DNA of 64,000 nt from Liolophura sinensis (GCF_032854445.1 NC_088307.1:25307953-25371952); one strand, 5' to 3'. Counted from the stretch's first letter, positions 23,391 to 34,611 are shown. Translations and numbers: made by a program. The notes: generated from the sequence alone by a model not told the origin.

Positions 23391-24587
23391 AATTTTCCCT
23401 ACAGTACTATTGAAATTTAATATCAACAACTTTAATGTCTTTGTGACATTGTTTTCCGCGAAGTGCTCCTTCAAACTTCAGTTCAGGGGCAAATCCTGCA
23501 CCCGATTAACTGACTTGCGATTGCGTAACCCATATATACATATAACATAACAACGCAGAAAGTTCAGTATAGTGTATCAGTGACATATAATGTCTGTGTG
23601 ACTGGCTCTCTTCCAGAACTCTTCGGTTTGGGGACAAACCTTGGAACCGATTGCACGAACTGCGCATGTGTCACCTTTCTCACATGTTCATTGTGAAAAG
23701 CAGATCCATACTACTTACAGCGCACGCGTCGCTCTCTACCTTTCGCTTTACATCACTGCCACCTGCAGATAAGCTTGACCTTTGGGTCAAAGGCTTGTTC
23801 AGGTTTAGCTTCATCACATCCCGCGGAACTATATAATCAGCATTCATGAATAAAATGGTTCACACTTTGGTTAGAATCATGTTGTACATACTTTAGACAA
23901 ACAGAATACATGAGTATAAAATATTATTAGAAAGACAGGTTTGTTTGACGGATTGTTTGTGTTTTCTGGCATCACTTCCTGCCTCATCACCGTCATCCTG
24001 GTGACCTCTAGGTTGTTTAAGATTTCTGTACAAAATTTGCTATTGGCGGCAGTCATGAAGCAGATCATGCATGACGTCGAGATAAGAACGGCACCCCGCA
24101 CGATCTACATCATCTTGACATTTGTTCGCAACGCTGTATTTTTGAAAGTACATGTATCATTTGGAGCCGTATTAGGTCATTGGGTGTTCCTGAACTTGGG
24201 TGACGGTGCAAATCCCATGTTGCTCGCTTATAACACCTTAAGAATGTCACGGGTTCTCTTTCGCCTCGCTTCAAGAAATCTCTTGTCTACGCATATCATG
24301 ATGAAGTCAGTGTGACCCAGTTAGGCCTACAAATTCACCTTATTTGGTTCATTTATTTAAATATCACAGCACGTTTTTGCTCGTCACGTGTTGTTTACCA
24401 ATCGATGTTGTGTAACCAAGTTACCTGAGTGTAGCCTGCTGTGTACGCTTAAGATGAACACTCCGACTGGTGTCAACGGCAGCTTTACACAGGAGTAGTA
24501 TATCAGGTCAATTTCGCCGCCCCTGGCTTATTCTTATGAGCGGGGGGAGGCAGGGGAGAGGAGTAAAATATAGCGCTAACATGTGTG
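23391..24587. other. no recognisable feature
   Basis: The 124-codon plus frame at 23941-24315 begins with TTG and has hydrophobic stretches but no recognisable family. Confidence 0.45.
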
Positions 24588-24900
24588 GGTGGAGACTTAT
24601 AAGATCGGGGTGGATATTGTCCTGCCAGGGCAGCCCGGCGTTGATATCCGTATAGCTCCGGACTCGAGGGACAGCTCCCCAGGCTTTGTTCCGTTTAGTT
24701 TCTATATCCAGGAGGACCTGCCTCCCGTCCAGACCTCGGTAGCTTTGCATGGCGGTGTACTCCCGGCAGGCCTGGTCGAAATCCTTCTCTAATTCCTCTA
24801 CTCTTTTCCGGTTCGCGTGAAAACCTCTGTCCCCTGTGTATTTACCAACTCCATGACAAGCTCGCAGTGATCAGTCAGAAAGATTATGCTAAGGCTTTTT
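24588..24900 (-). pseudogene. unidentified coding-like island, probable exon or gene fragment
   Basis: On the minus strand a GC-richer stretch reads FHANRKRVEELEKDFDQACR, then EYTAMQSYRGLDGRQVLLDI and SYTDINAGLPWQDNIHP. The first half is charged and helical; the second is ordinary globular-looking sequence. A different frame just upstream (TDHCELVMELV) joins it only through a shift near 24850, and neither end has a clear splice site. I do not recognise the family. It may be a retroposed or decayed gene piece. Confidence 0.35.
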
Positions 24901-25255
24901 TTAAAATCATTATTCTATCACTTCTCCAAATCAGAAAAAAATCTTACTTTTATACCTGTATATATATGTACATAGAATCGCCACCTTTGCAAGTATAATT
25001 TACTGTTATTTTTGTTCATGTCATATAGATTCTAGTGTAGAAACAGCTAAGGGAATAGTGAAGAGTTTTTTTTTTATAGCCGTAGTATGAATTTACAAAA
25101 TCTACGACAAAAAAATAGGACATTCTCGTGCAGTAGATGTAAGTGATCTGAGCATATCAATGAGATAGCTTATATGATCAATATGGCAGGCTATCTACAA
25201 GTACTCGCTAGCCGTCATCGGCGGCCGAGTACGGTAGCTCAGCCGACGTACGGGG
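24901..25255. other. no recognisable feature
   Basis: AT-rich sequence flanking the gypsy 3' LTR. Confidence 0.5.
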
Positions 25256-25400
25256 TGTCTTGTTGATAATGAATCACAACAAAGATCGGTCCGTAAAAAG
25301 TAACTGAACTCTTTCCTAACTCACGGCATGTCTACACGTGTGTCGAAAAGTCCATAGTTTGTTTCAAACACAAAGGCGCATATAACACCCTTATATGACA
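25256..25400 (-). repeat. 3' LTR of the gypsy element
   Basis: Starts TGTCATATAAGGG after a purine-rich AGAGGGGCGA tract and ends CAACAAGACA. It contains a TATAAG box-like motif and matches the 5' LTR over about 120 bp. Confidence 0.85.
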
Positions 25401-25429
25401 TCGCCCCTCTTATGGAGTTAACTGAAATA

Positions 25430-25530
25430 TTAATCAAAGTTTATCAGAGTCTCATAAATCAGATCACTGTCCATACTTTGGATTTCCACAATTACTAGCA
25501 CATACTTGCACTTTCTGAATAACTTTAAAT
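25430..25530 (-). pseudogene. gypsy integrase core stub
   Basis: LIDLKLFRKCKYVLVIV resembles the start of a gypsy integrase core (D-LF-Y-VIVD type). It continues in sense from TPLES at 26451 once the LINE insertion and one copy of its target duplication are removed. The rest of the core is deleted. Confidence 0.75.
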
Positions 25531-25541
25531 CAATTAACTTT

Positions 25542-26439
25542 AACTGAAGGAGTGAGTGAGTGAGTGAAAGTTTTAACGTCGCTTTCAACAATATTTCAGT
25601 TTTATCGCGACAATAAAACGTCAAGTAGTCGATCTACTACGGATAATTCATTTACTATTCAGTCAAAAAGGACACCAGAAGTCACATAACAAACACATAC
25701 GGTAGTTTCAAATTACAGCTTTCCTGCCAGACCAATGGCAGAGAGAAAGTCAAAAATAGTATCACTTTCTACAGAATTGAAAAGTTCTGAAAGAGAGCTC
25801 ACGTGATAAAAGGAATCTCGTACAGGAGCAAAGTCGCCACAGTCAAGCAATATGTGCTTGACTGTGAACCGTTGATCACAAGCAAAGCAATGCGGAGCAT
25901 CTTCTCCTTTTAACAAATACCCATGCGTAGCACGTGTGTGATCGATACGACACCTCCTCAAAATGCAAGATCGGAGACGATGCCGTGAAAGGGAAGGCGC
26001 TGGACCAACAAACTAACGAATATCATGCAGTTTGTTGGTTGTCTGGTCATCCCATTGAGCCTGAAACAAGCGCTTGATATAGGAGCAAATAAGTGAACGC
26101 AAGTCCGAATATGGAACGTCAGTTTGGGTAGTAACGGAATGCAAAGCCGCCTTCGCGGCTTCATCTGCAGCAGTATTCCCAGGGATACCCATATGCCCGG
26201 GCACCCAACAAAAGACAATGATAAAATCTTCATTAAGTCGTTTAAACATCTCCCTGATAGACAGAATGTCTGGATGTACAGGCGAACTAGCCCGAATTGC
26301 CTGGAGGCAGGAAAGGGAGTCAGAGCAGATGAGAAATCTGCTACCTCCTAGCTCTGGAATGGACCGAAGTGCGCACAAAATTGCCTTGGCTTCCGCAGTA
26401 AATACAGAACAGGAAAACTTTAACTGAAGATTACACTGA
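25542..26439 (-). mobile_element. 5'-truncated LINE with RNase H, inserted in the gypsy integrase
   Basis: The 898-bp insert is flanked by an 11-bp direct repeat (CAATTAACTTT at 25531-25541 and 26440-26450), a clear target-site duplication. It ends on the minus strand with GACGTTAAAACTTTCACTCAC, i.e. a (CACT)n tail. Only the C-terminal RNase H region and 3'UTR are present. Confidence 0.9.
25713..26439 (-). pseudogene. LINE ORF2 C-terminus: RNase H and cysteine tail
   Basis: FTAEAKAILCALRSI, FLICSDSLSCLQAI and VPGHMGIPGNTAADEAAKAA carry three of the four acidic RNase H residues; the first is lost by 5' truncation. After a frameshift near 25960, RCRIDHTRATHGYLL and CDQRFTVKHILLDC form the usual cysteine/histidine tail of I/Jockey-group LINEs. 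Confidence 0.88.
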
Positions 26440-26450
26440 CAATTAACTTT

Positions 26451-26977
26451 GATTCTAAAGGAGTTGACTTTAATGGCTTCTTTCGCAAACTTGGTTGGTG
26501 AACTTGACAATAAGAACACTGAGACACTTTTGTCTGGATCTGTTTGCTGATTCCTGGCCACCATACCGACTGGATGGCTCGCTGAGTGAATTTTGTCATA
26601 CCCTGATGCCCGTCATGGATTCGATCAAGAATGTCATCACGTAAACACTCCGGGATCATAATTCGAACACGTCAAGTCAAAAGTCCGTTGCCTGCACTAA
26701 GTCTCTCACGTACGGAAAAATGGTCTCTGATATTTTCCAGAACGTCTTTCGCGTGATCAGACCATCCATACTGAACAAAACGTTTAACGCTTGCGAGTCG
26801 TTCATCGGTCTCTGTAGCTTCGCGAATACTGTCCAATTTCGCGTCTGAGTCTGGCCACAGCGCACTTATCGCGTTTACCTGCGCTTCAACCTCAACCTCG
26901 AGTTGGTTGTCTTCTTTTGATGTTAACGGACTCCGTGACAACGTGTCAGCTAAGTCCATATCGAGATGCATCTGCAC
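26451..26977 (-). pseudogene. gypsy RNase H end and integrase zinc-binding domain
   Basis: DLADTLSRSPL marks the RNase H-integrase junction. RIHDGHQGMTKFTQRAIQSV with CSYCQ gives the HHCC zinc-binding domain (H-x3-H... C-x2-C type). The two parts are in different frames. Confidence 0.87.
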
Positions 26978-27880
26978 TTAACATTGTTGGGAGTTTCACG
27001 TTGTACACCGCTAACACTGGAGAAGAAACTAAAGACTATTTTACCGCGGCAAAGGCTTTGTTCTGTGGTTTTTTCCCACATCCAAACCTTGTCAGATTTC
27101 AGCAACTCATTTAGGAGCTGAAGCAGTTCCGACAAATTTGGGAGACATTGTCCAAGATGATTAACCATTCCCAAAAATCGTCTTAATTCCGACAGATCAG
27201 TTGGCGGATTCAAGTCTTGTATCACCTTGACTTTATCGGGATGTTAATGGAACTTTATTTATTCCATTAGCAGTAAGCCTGTGTCCTAGAATATCCAATT
27301 CTGTTTGGCAGTAGACAAATTTGTCAAATTCAGTGCCAACCCTGATGTTCGCACGCGAGCCAGTACTCGATCAAGATTTTTGTGGTATGATTTTTGGCGT
27401 GTCGCCCCCAACGAATACATCGTCCATGAACACAGCTGTATTTTCTAGATCTCCACGTAGTTCTGAGATTGAGGTCTGTAGTTCTGAGGTAAAGATCTCT
27501 GGGGGCACTTGTTATGCCAAACGGAAGTCTATGGAAGGCATATCTTCCCAGTGGTGTCAGAAACAAGTCAGTTTCGAACTTTCACTATCCAACGGAATTT
27601 GATAGAATCCCGAACTTGTGTCTAATCGCGAGAAATATTTCGCATTCTCCAATTTGTGGAGGACGTCGTCAAGCATCGGTAGCGTGTAACGCTCGCGCTT
27701 TGTGGCTCTGTTGTCTTAAGTGAACACATATACGAACGTGTCCGTTCGGTTTCAGAACTGGAACCATCGGAGCTCACCAGTCTGTCGGTTCTGTTACCAT
27801 GGTTATAACACCTGCCTGCTCCATGCGTTTTAACTCGGCCTCCACTTTCTTTAATAAAGGGATGGGTACCCGTCACGCTG
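26950..27880 (-). pseudogene. gypsy reverse transcriptase remnant
   Basis: From N to C: VPIPLLKKVEAELKRMEQAG, TPLGRYAFHRLPFGITSAP, then thumb/connection PTDLSELRRFLGMVNHLGQ. Frames change several times, and the YVDD-type box region is disrupted. Confidence 0.85.
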
Positions 27881-27932
27881 TTTGTATTGCGTGTGGTGTG
27901 ACGTCATCTTTCAACGTTATTTTCTCTTGATG

Positions 27933-28203
27933 AACTTTCATCAAGCCAATGTCACTAAATACGTCAGCGTTGATCTCATCTACTATCATCTACGTTATTT
28001 TCACTGGACGAACTTTCATTTAGCCAATGTCACCAAATACGTCAGCGTTGATCTCATCTACTATCATCTACGTTATTTTCACTTGATGAACTTTCATCAA
28101 GCCAATGTCACCAAATACGTCAGCGTTGATCTTATCTACTATCATCTACGTTATTTTCACTGGACGAACTTTCATCAAGCCAATGTCACCAAATACGTCA
28201 GCG
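27933..28203 (-). repeat. 78-bp in-frame repeat (3.5 copies) inside gypsy pol
   Basis: The unit encodes ADVFGDIGLMKV plus a linker containing a stop codon. Copies begin at 27933, 28011, 28089 and 28167 and differ by only a few bases, so the amplification is young relative to the decay of the element. Confidence 0.9.
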
Positions 28204-28209
28204 AGAAGA

Positions 28210-28743
28210 TCATGTTTTACTCCCGTAACCACAACGATTTTTACAGTGAATTCCACCTTATTTAACTGTACATCTGTAGTGAACTTGCCAAGGACGATTA
28301 CATTATCTCCTGGGCTGTGTAACGTAGCTGATGCTGGATTTAGTTTCGGTCTCGGCTGTAATGATTTGAAAGTTGCCTCACATAAAGTTGATACGTCGGC
28401 TCCTCACTCAGTTTTGAACTGAACGGGTTTGTTCTCCACATGAAGATTAACATTCCATGCTGGTTCCTGTGAAGGAGAACAGTCAATGGATCCAAGAAAG
28501 AAATATCCTTTTTTATCTACATGTAACCGGACCATTTCATCAGTCACATTGTCGACAATTTGTGTTTTGCAGCAACGCTCGTAATGTGGCTCCTCCTACA
28601 CTCAGCATTTTGGGCTGGACATCTACGGGAGGTGTGAATGCAACTAAAGCGTGTACATCTGTCATCGTCTTCCCTTTTCGGCAGCGATTTATATCGCTTT
28701 GGCTTTGCTACGCGTGTACTTCCGTTACATCTACTTTTGGCAT
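28210..28743 (-). pseudogene. gypsy nucleocapsid knuckles and aspartic protease
   Basis: Cysteine/histidine fragments (RCTRFSCIHTSRRCPAQNAEC, then SHYERCC) precede DEMVRLHVDKKGYFFLGSID and AWNVNLHVENKPVQFK. The protease active site expected as DTGAD reads E-stop-GAD, so the catalytic aspartate is lost and translation would end there. Confidence 0.82.
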
Positions 28744-28748
28744 AGTCT

Positions 28749-29199
28749 GGACACAGACCCCCATTACAACCCGTTTTTCAGTAGGGACGATTGTAGTTCT
28801 GTGTATTTTAGGGTGTAAAGTCTTTTTTTGCTGCCAGCCTGCCGTTTTTGGTGTACAAGTGCATGCTTGGTATCAAAATGATGGAAATTGTCTAAGCTTT
28901 GGGCAGGTATGAGTTTTAATGGTGAAAGTTTGAAATTCTGGGCGAGAGGACACAAGGAGACAGGTGGTGATGAGGCTGCGAGTGACGTCCCCTTGGCGTT
29001 GCTAGGCACCCCTCCCAGCTGCTGGCATGTAAAGGTCCAGATTTTGACGGTCAACCTATGTCAAGATTTTTACAGCTTCTTTCTCTCAGGCTGGGCCAGG
29101 TATGCACCAAAGCTTATTGGCCTCGGAATGTTTGGGACTGAGCTACAGCGCTAAACGTTAACATTGTCGCTTATGGAAAACTAATGGGGGTCTGTGGCC
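28749..29199. repeat. left terminal repeat of the 3.35-kb element
   Basis: 451 bp bounded by inverted 16-18 bp ends. Its 96-codon minus-strand frame is duplicated in the right copy and has no known domain. Confidence 0.88.
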
Positions 29200-31646
29200 T
29201 GATCTGTCCACTTGTGCCAAAACATGTAATATGTCACTGTGTGCTCAGATTTCGCAGCAGCCTGATAATATTTGGTGGGTACATCTGCGATGTGGTTTGC
29301 ATTGACATGGAACTTGATTGAGCAGTTTTAAAGCTTTTTAATTCTATATTTACCCCACATATCCATTTTGTCTAAAAATCGGCTAAAACGCTCTGTGGTC
29401 AAGGGTAGTACAGGAGTATAAACAGACTGGAACAAACACAGACAATGTTTCATTGTTCCTGGTTTTTAAAATGTCTCTTTTGGGGCTGACATTTGATAAA
29501 TAATGCAAAATTTGAGTGCTGCGAGTGAAATTGGAGTATGTGACTGATAGATAGGGTGGTGTGATTAAGGATGGTCAATAAGGCCTTGCATCACATATAA
29601 GGGCCCAGCCTCACACAGGTGGATAAAAACACATCAGCAGATTAATTTACTTGGCTAGAGTAGTAGAGAGGGCCAGTGTGCATTTAATTTACAAACCAAG
29701 TCAGGTTCCTCCCATGTGTGCCACCACACACTAGGTAAATGTGCTTCAAATCATCCTGCAGGTCACAAAACATTAAAAACAGGCATCTCTGCTGGAACAC
29801 TGTCTGCTGTTTTGGGCATAGACTTGAAGTGGACAAGGTAAATTTTCCTCTTTAAACTTAAAAATAAACCACTGTAGGCATGTAGTTTTCATTGCATGTG
29901 TATATTCATTCCTCTGACAAGTTACATGTGCACTCACATAGTATGTGTGGCGTTGGAACAAAAATGATCAATTTCAAGTTTCTAGCATACATGTGAGTGT
30001 GATCTGTTGGAATATTGCCCTTGTGAAAATGAGTCTCTGCCCCACCAGGTGTCTGTTTTTCCACCAGAACATAGTACGCTGTTCCTACGACATCTCAAGG
30101 AGTTTTTGTTTTAGTATGTGGCCCAGTGTGGCATCCACCTCCCTGGGCAACTGGGATTTTTTTTTATGTTTCCAATGTCCTCACACACAAGTTAGAAATT
30201 AGACAGCTACATATGTCTTTCACATCCTAGTTTAATACCTATTGAGCTTTTATCTTGGTTTCCCTCTTTAGATCTTGTCTCCCAAACATGGCGTCAGTGA
30301 ACTTTGCCTGGTTTATGCATATATTGAACTGGGATCTACCTAGGTGAGTGGGGTCTGCTAGCCGTTCAGCTTCCTCAAAGGCCTGACCATTCGGATGCAG
30401 TCTTCCACTCCCTTGGCCGACCTAGAATCCCCGTCATTGGTCCGGTACTACACCATGACACATACCCCTCCAGCCCCCCCCCCCCCCCCCCAACCGGGGA
30501 AACGTCACAGGTTTCTCATATATGTACGGACAGTTTGAATGTCCATTCCTTATGCCCACCCAGGAACACCCAGTGTGGAACCTGATTACGGATGTAATTT
30601 CTCACTGATTATTTGAGGATTTCTGTGTTGTTACAGGTTAAAAAGTATAGCTTTTCCCCTCTTCATGGGTCCCTTCAACATGTCTTGGGAGGGTTGCCTT
30701 GCTGACTGTCTGAATGACCAATGTGCATGTACTGTGTGGCTTTATTTTTGTAAGTGGCAAATTCATATTTCTCCCCTCTACTTATCTCTTGTAGATGCCA
30801 GTGTCACACTTTGGTGTTTGTTATGTGGATAGTACTAATTTAGTCTGAGGCAACAACACAGGTGGTGGGATTCTTTTGCACTGTGAGTTGAGGTAAGCCA
30901 GCCAACCAATGGCAGCCATGGGGGAGACGGGAAAGGGGGGTAGTGTGGAGGGGGGGGGAGTGGGTGATCTTTTAAAGGGTTTTATCATGTGAATCACTAT
31001 GTAAAAGGGATACTAGTCTTTTCTTTAGCCCTATCCATGGGAACTCTGCCTATGAGCATTTCTATATCAATTTGGATGCATATGTTTACTTTGATGGTGA
31101 TCAAAATGTACTTTTCTGGAATTTTGAAACTCCGCTTTGCTACCCACCTGTATCATTTTAAGTCAAATTTTGCACAAAGTTGCTAAAAGGTATGTCCTAT
31201 ATTTTGTAAGTGAATTGTCAGATAAATTACCTGTCTTTTGATATATATTTTGACACTTTTGGCTTTTAAGTATTTTCTTAACACTGCTGTAAACAAGAAA
31301 ATCTACTTGAAAATCCATAATTTTCTAAATGTTTGTCAATGGAAAATGTAAAATACTTTGTCATTGGAATTTTTTCATTTTTCTTGCAGATATACATACC
31401 AGCTTTCCAAAACATTTGACCTGGTTAAGATATTTTGAACGGTATGTGCACTACAGAGCTTTGAACTTCGTGCTTGAGGACGGACAAACAGACACATTTC
31501 CAAGATAGGGGTACCCCAAGTTAAATTCCTCCTACTCAAAAGTTTTTGCATGTATCAAGCTGTAACTTTATGTGTGAGGTTTAGAGGTAGTAAGCATTAT
31601 GTGGTGCAAAAATTATTGATTTTAAAAAAAGTTGGCTGGTGTGATA

Positions 31647-32099
31647 GGACACAGACCCCCATTACAACTTCCGTTTTTCAGTAGGGACGATTGTAGTTCT
31701 GTGTATTTTAGGGTGTAAAGTCTTTTTTTGCTGCCAGCCTGCCGTTTTTGGTGTACAAGTGCATGCTTGGTATCAAAATGATGGAAATTGTCTAAGCTTT
31801 GGGCAGGTATGAGTTTTAATGGTGAAAGTTTGAAATTCTGGGCGAGAGGACACAAGGAGACAGGTGGTGATGAGGCTGCGAGTGACGTCCCCTTGGCGTT
31901 GCTAGGCACCCCTCCCAGCTGCTGGCATGTAAAGGTCCAGATTTTGACGGTCAACCTATGTCAAGATTTTTACAGCTTCTTTCTCTCAGGCTGGGCCAGG
32001 TATGCACCAAAGCTTATTGGCCTCGGAATGTTTGGGACTGAGCTACAGCGCTAAACGTTAACATTGTCGCTTATGGAAAACTAATGGGGGTCTGTGGCC
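31647..32099. repeat. right terminal repeat of the 3.35-kb element
   Basis: 453 bp, same orientation as the left copy, differing by a 2-bp indel. Confidence 0.88.
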
Positions 32100-32104
32100 A
32101 GTCT

Positions 32105-32224
32105 ATAGTCTTCCCACCGCCGCGCGTGACCTCATCGCTGTCGACTGTACGCGAGTCTGACCTAATTTATGAGTCCTGATTTTTCCCTAATTGAGAATGA
32201 CTTGACATTTCAATACCTGTCTCT
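32105..32224 (-). pseudogene. middle part of gypsy gag between two insertions
   Basis: ETGIEMSSHSQLGKNQ and SDEVTRGGGKTM are what is expected after the capsid-like part at 33.0 kb and before VDVTEVHAKPKR at 28.7 kb. This places both insertions inside one gag gene. Confidence 0.65.
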
Positions 32225-32993
32225 AACTAGTTTGTCAAGGATACTCCATCAAACGCCTACATTCTAAGTTTCTCAAATTTTACCATGAGCATAACACTCT
32301 CGTTGGCAGGTATGGACAGAGCGTTCAGAATCTCTGGCGATCTGCATTGTGATCAACCACATAGACGGCGCTGTTATCCCTATGTACATATTGATCACGT
32401 ACATGGTATTTAACAACATAGATGGCGCTGGTTGCCCAGTGTAACCGTCTATCTTGTATGTCATGTGTAACATCATCGATGGCGCCTCTTGTAGCATGAG
32501 ATCTTTACATATTAACGGGAAAGACGTAATCTTCCGTTACTTTTGAATCACAATCTGATCGGTTAGGGTCTGTAACGCTCGTCATTTTCGAACTGTATCT
32601 AATACTGCTTAACCTGGGGCTTGGGTCCGCAAAGGTAGCCATGCTCATTACATCAGCATGATGCCTTTATGAACAGTTGCAATTAAAGCGCGACTGAGAT
32701 ACTTGTTTACTTGTTATTTGACCTGGAACTCATTCATGGACTACGAATTTGAACTTTGATATGGAATTCATGCCTGGAATATTCATTGTCTGCCCGGCAT
32801 CATTGAAAACTGATAAGCGCTTCCCTCTTGTGTGTTACAGGCTTTATTTTTTATTTGTATAATTTCTTACATATCTTTGTCTTTGGGAGTTAGTGTTAAG
32901 CGTTGTTTTGGAAATGGATCTTGCGATTATCGACTTAGAACGCCTTTTACGGACTACGAATGGTATATGAATGTCGGACTTGACGCTTATATC
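32225..32993 (+). mobile_element. 5'-truncated Penelope-like copy C
   Basis: Matches 17878-18650 in reverse: the ORF C-terminus (YSIKRLHSKFLKFYHEHNTL, stop), the 3' region and the terminal repeat, ending after CTTATAT. It is inserted in gypsy gag in the opposite orientation. Confidence 0.88.
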
Positions 32994-33452
32994 AAAAGTT
33001 AGATCAGTTTTCATCTGTAATCTTTGAGATACTAGCTTGTCAAGAATTCCAAGAACAATTCTGTCACGAATTTGCTGATTTCTTGTCTCACCAAAGTCAC
33101 AGTGTTCGCTGAGAGTGTATAAGTTTCTAACGAAAGTCTCTACACTTTCTCCCTCACTCTGCACACATTTGCCGAACTGACAGAGCTCGAAAATCACATT
33201 TCGTTTAGGAATAAAGTGTTCATCAAACTTCTGAAGAACTTTGCCATAGTCTTTACTGTTATTGTCATTCAAGGAAAATGATTTAAAGATCGCTTTTGAC
33301 TGCGAACCCATCGCGTAAATGAGAGAGCTAACCTGAACATCGCCATCTTCCTTTGAAGTCGCCAGCCGAAATCAAGTGAATCTTTCCTTCCACTCCTGCC
33401 ATTCCGACGGCCGCTCACAAGTAAATGTCTCTGGTGGTTCGAACTTCACCAT
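32994..33452 (-). pseudogene. gypsy gag N-terminal part
   Basis: Begins MVKFEPPETFTCERPSEWQE at the ATG following the primer-binding site, then FIPKRNVIFE and IRDRIVLGILDK, typical of K02A2.6-like gypsy gag proteins. A frameshift lies near 33310-33370, and the reading is cut at MKTDLTFD by the Penelope insertion. Confidence 0.85.
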
Positions 33453-33465
33453 TGTGCTAATGAAG

Positions 33466-33626
33466 CAACCACTCTGACACCATGTCTTGTTGTTGATAAT
33501 GAATACCGACAAAGACCGGTCCGTAAAAAAACTTGTTAAAAAGTAACTGAACTCTTGTCTACCTAACGGCATGTCAACATTTGTGTCGTCACGACTATAG
33601 TTTGTTTCACACACAAGGGTTGCACA
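33466..33626 (-). repeat. 5' LTR and primer-binding site of the gypsy element
   Basis: LTR sequence ends AAGACA at 33483, followed directly by TGGTGTCAGAGTGG. The first 20-30 bp of the LTR differ from the 3' copy, so its start is approximate. Confidence 0.75.
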
Positions 33627-34374
33627 CTGGGCTGGCAAATACTTGCCTTGTTACTTTTACGAGGAAAACCTAGCAAGGTAGTGCCAAGATTGCCAGTTTA
33701 AAAATCTTAAATTTGACTTGTTTCAGATCTATAGTTTACCCAGCAGTTTAACGGTCCAGTTCAACAAGGAATGAATGAATTGTTCTTAATACAACATACT
33801 GGCAATAATTCAACCATATGTGACAAAGTTCAGTAAAGAGCAATTACATCTAACTATGTAGTATATCATTTCTAACATGCAGAGCTTCTATATTACAGAA
33901 CATACCCAGCAACACAAAGCAAATGTGCGCCAAGAACATCTCCTGACTCTTGGAGGTACACCATATATTGTTTCCCGCACGCATCCTAGCCTGGATTGCA
34001 TTTTCCTTTAACAAAGCAAAAATTCTTGTTTGATCTGCAAAAAAAAAAAAAACAAAAAAAAACACAACACCAACCCGATTCTTGTTGCAAACTATTAGAC
34101 TTGTATCTGCATTTTAGAAGGTTGAGTTGTTATTATTTGGCTTGAACTTTTTGCCTTTGATACGCCAATCAAAGCGAGTAACTCAACTCTAAATGCAGAA
34201 CGAAGAAGTTATCAAGCTTAATTGCATAGCTTTGAATGCCTTACTTTGAAAAGCTGTCAGGTTATCGATTCACTACACTTACGGCTAGTTGTTGAACTCT
34301 GTGGAGTGAACATGTCCGACCCAGTAATGTCTGTAAGCTTTCGGTGCTTTGTAAGCTCGGGGCGAGCCGCTGTC
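33627..34374. other. mostly nothing recognised; small foldback at 34104-34203
   Basis: TCTGCATTTTAGAAGGTTGAG and its near inverse GAGTAACTCAACTCTAAATG form a roughly 95-bp hairpin, possibly a tiny MITE. The remainder shows no feature. Confidence 0.4.
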
Positions 34375-34611
34375 CTAACTTTCATTGTTTGACTCGATGA
34401 GGTAGCTCTTTAGTTCAGACAGATCGAATTCGGGAACCTTGCGAATATCTTTCGTCCATCCGTTTAAAATCCCGTGAAACTTGGGAAGACTTCGGTAACT
34501 GTCGAGTATTTCACGGCTTAATGACCGTCCAAGGACAGTAAAAGTTAATTTTAATTCTTTGGCTGTTTTTTTCTGCAATTCACGGTCAGACAGTTTTGAG
34601 GGGGGATACAA
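34375..34611 (-). pseudogene. N-terminal exon fragment, SWIM/YqaJ-type protein (opposite strand)
   Basis: LSDRELQKKTAKELKLTFTV and ILNGWTKDIRKVPEFDLSEL resemble the N-terminal part of invertebrate SWIM-YqaJ proteins. It has no ATG at its open start and points away from the SWIM/YqaJ part beginning 50 bp further right. I infer an inverted exon or remains of a second copy; the family link is from memory and needs a search. Confidence 0.4.

Larger units (their letters stand above)
28749..32099. mobile_element. 3.35-kb non-coding element with 451/453-bp terminal direct repeats
   Basis: Terminal copies 28749-29199 and 31647-32099 appear identical except for a 2-bp indel near the left end. Each copy starts GGACACAGACCCCCATTA and ends with the near-inverse TAATGGGGGTCTGTGGCC. 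The outer flanks carry a 5-bp duplication (AGTCT, 28744-28748 and 32100-32104); the inner flanks do not match, so the unit moved as a whole. The ends are not TG...CA, and the 2.45-kb interior has no recognisable ORF, primer site or protein domain. It resembles an LTR-like non-autonomous element (LARD/TRIM style) or a composite of two MITE-like ends. Confidence 0.82.
25256..33626 (-). mobile_element. Ty3/gypsy LTR retrotransposon, dead, with three nested insertions
   Basis: Minus-strand order: 5' LTR (33620-33483), primer-binding site starting TGGTGTCAGAGTGG (from 33482), gag (ATG 33452), zinc knuckles, aspartic protease, RT, RNase H end (ADTLSRSP), integrase HHCC domain, a stub of the integrase core, and a 145-bp 3' LTR (25400-25256, TGTCAT to AAGACA). 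Insertions split it at 32225-32993 (Penelope copy), 28749-32099 (terminal-repeat element) and 25542-26439 (LINE). Similarity resumes on the far side of each. Frameshifts, stops and loss of most of the integrase core show it cannot move by itself. Confidence 0.88.

Noticed and set aside
23941-24315. 124-codon plus-strand frame with hydrophobic stretches, possibly a receptor fragment
   Set aside because: Begins at TTG, no recognisable family signature, no splice sites in frame.
28764-29054. 96-codon frame duplicated at 31622-31954
   Set aside because: Duplicated only because it lies in the terminal repeats of the 3.35-kb element; no recognisable domain.
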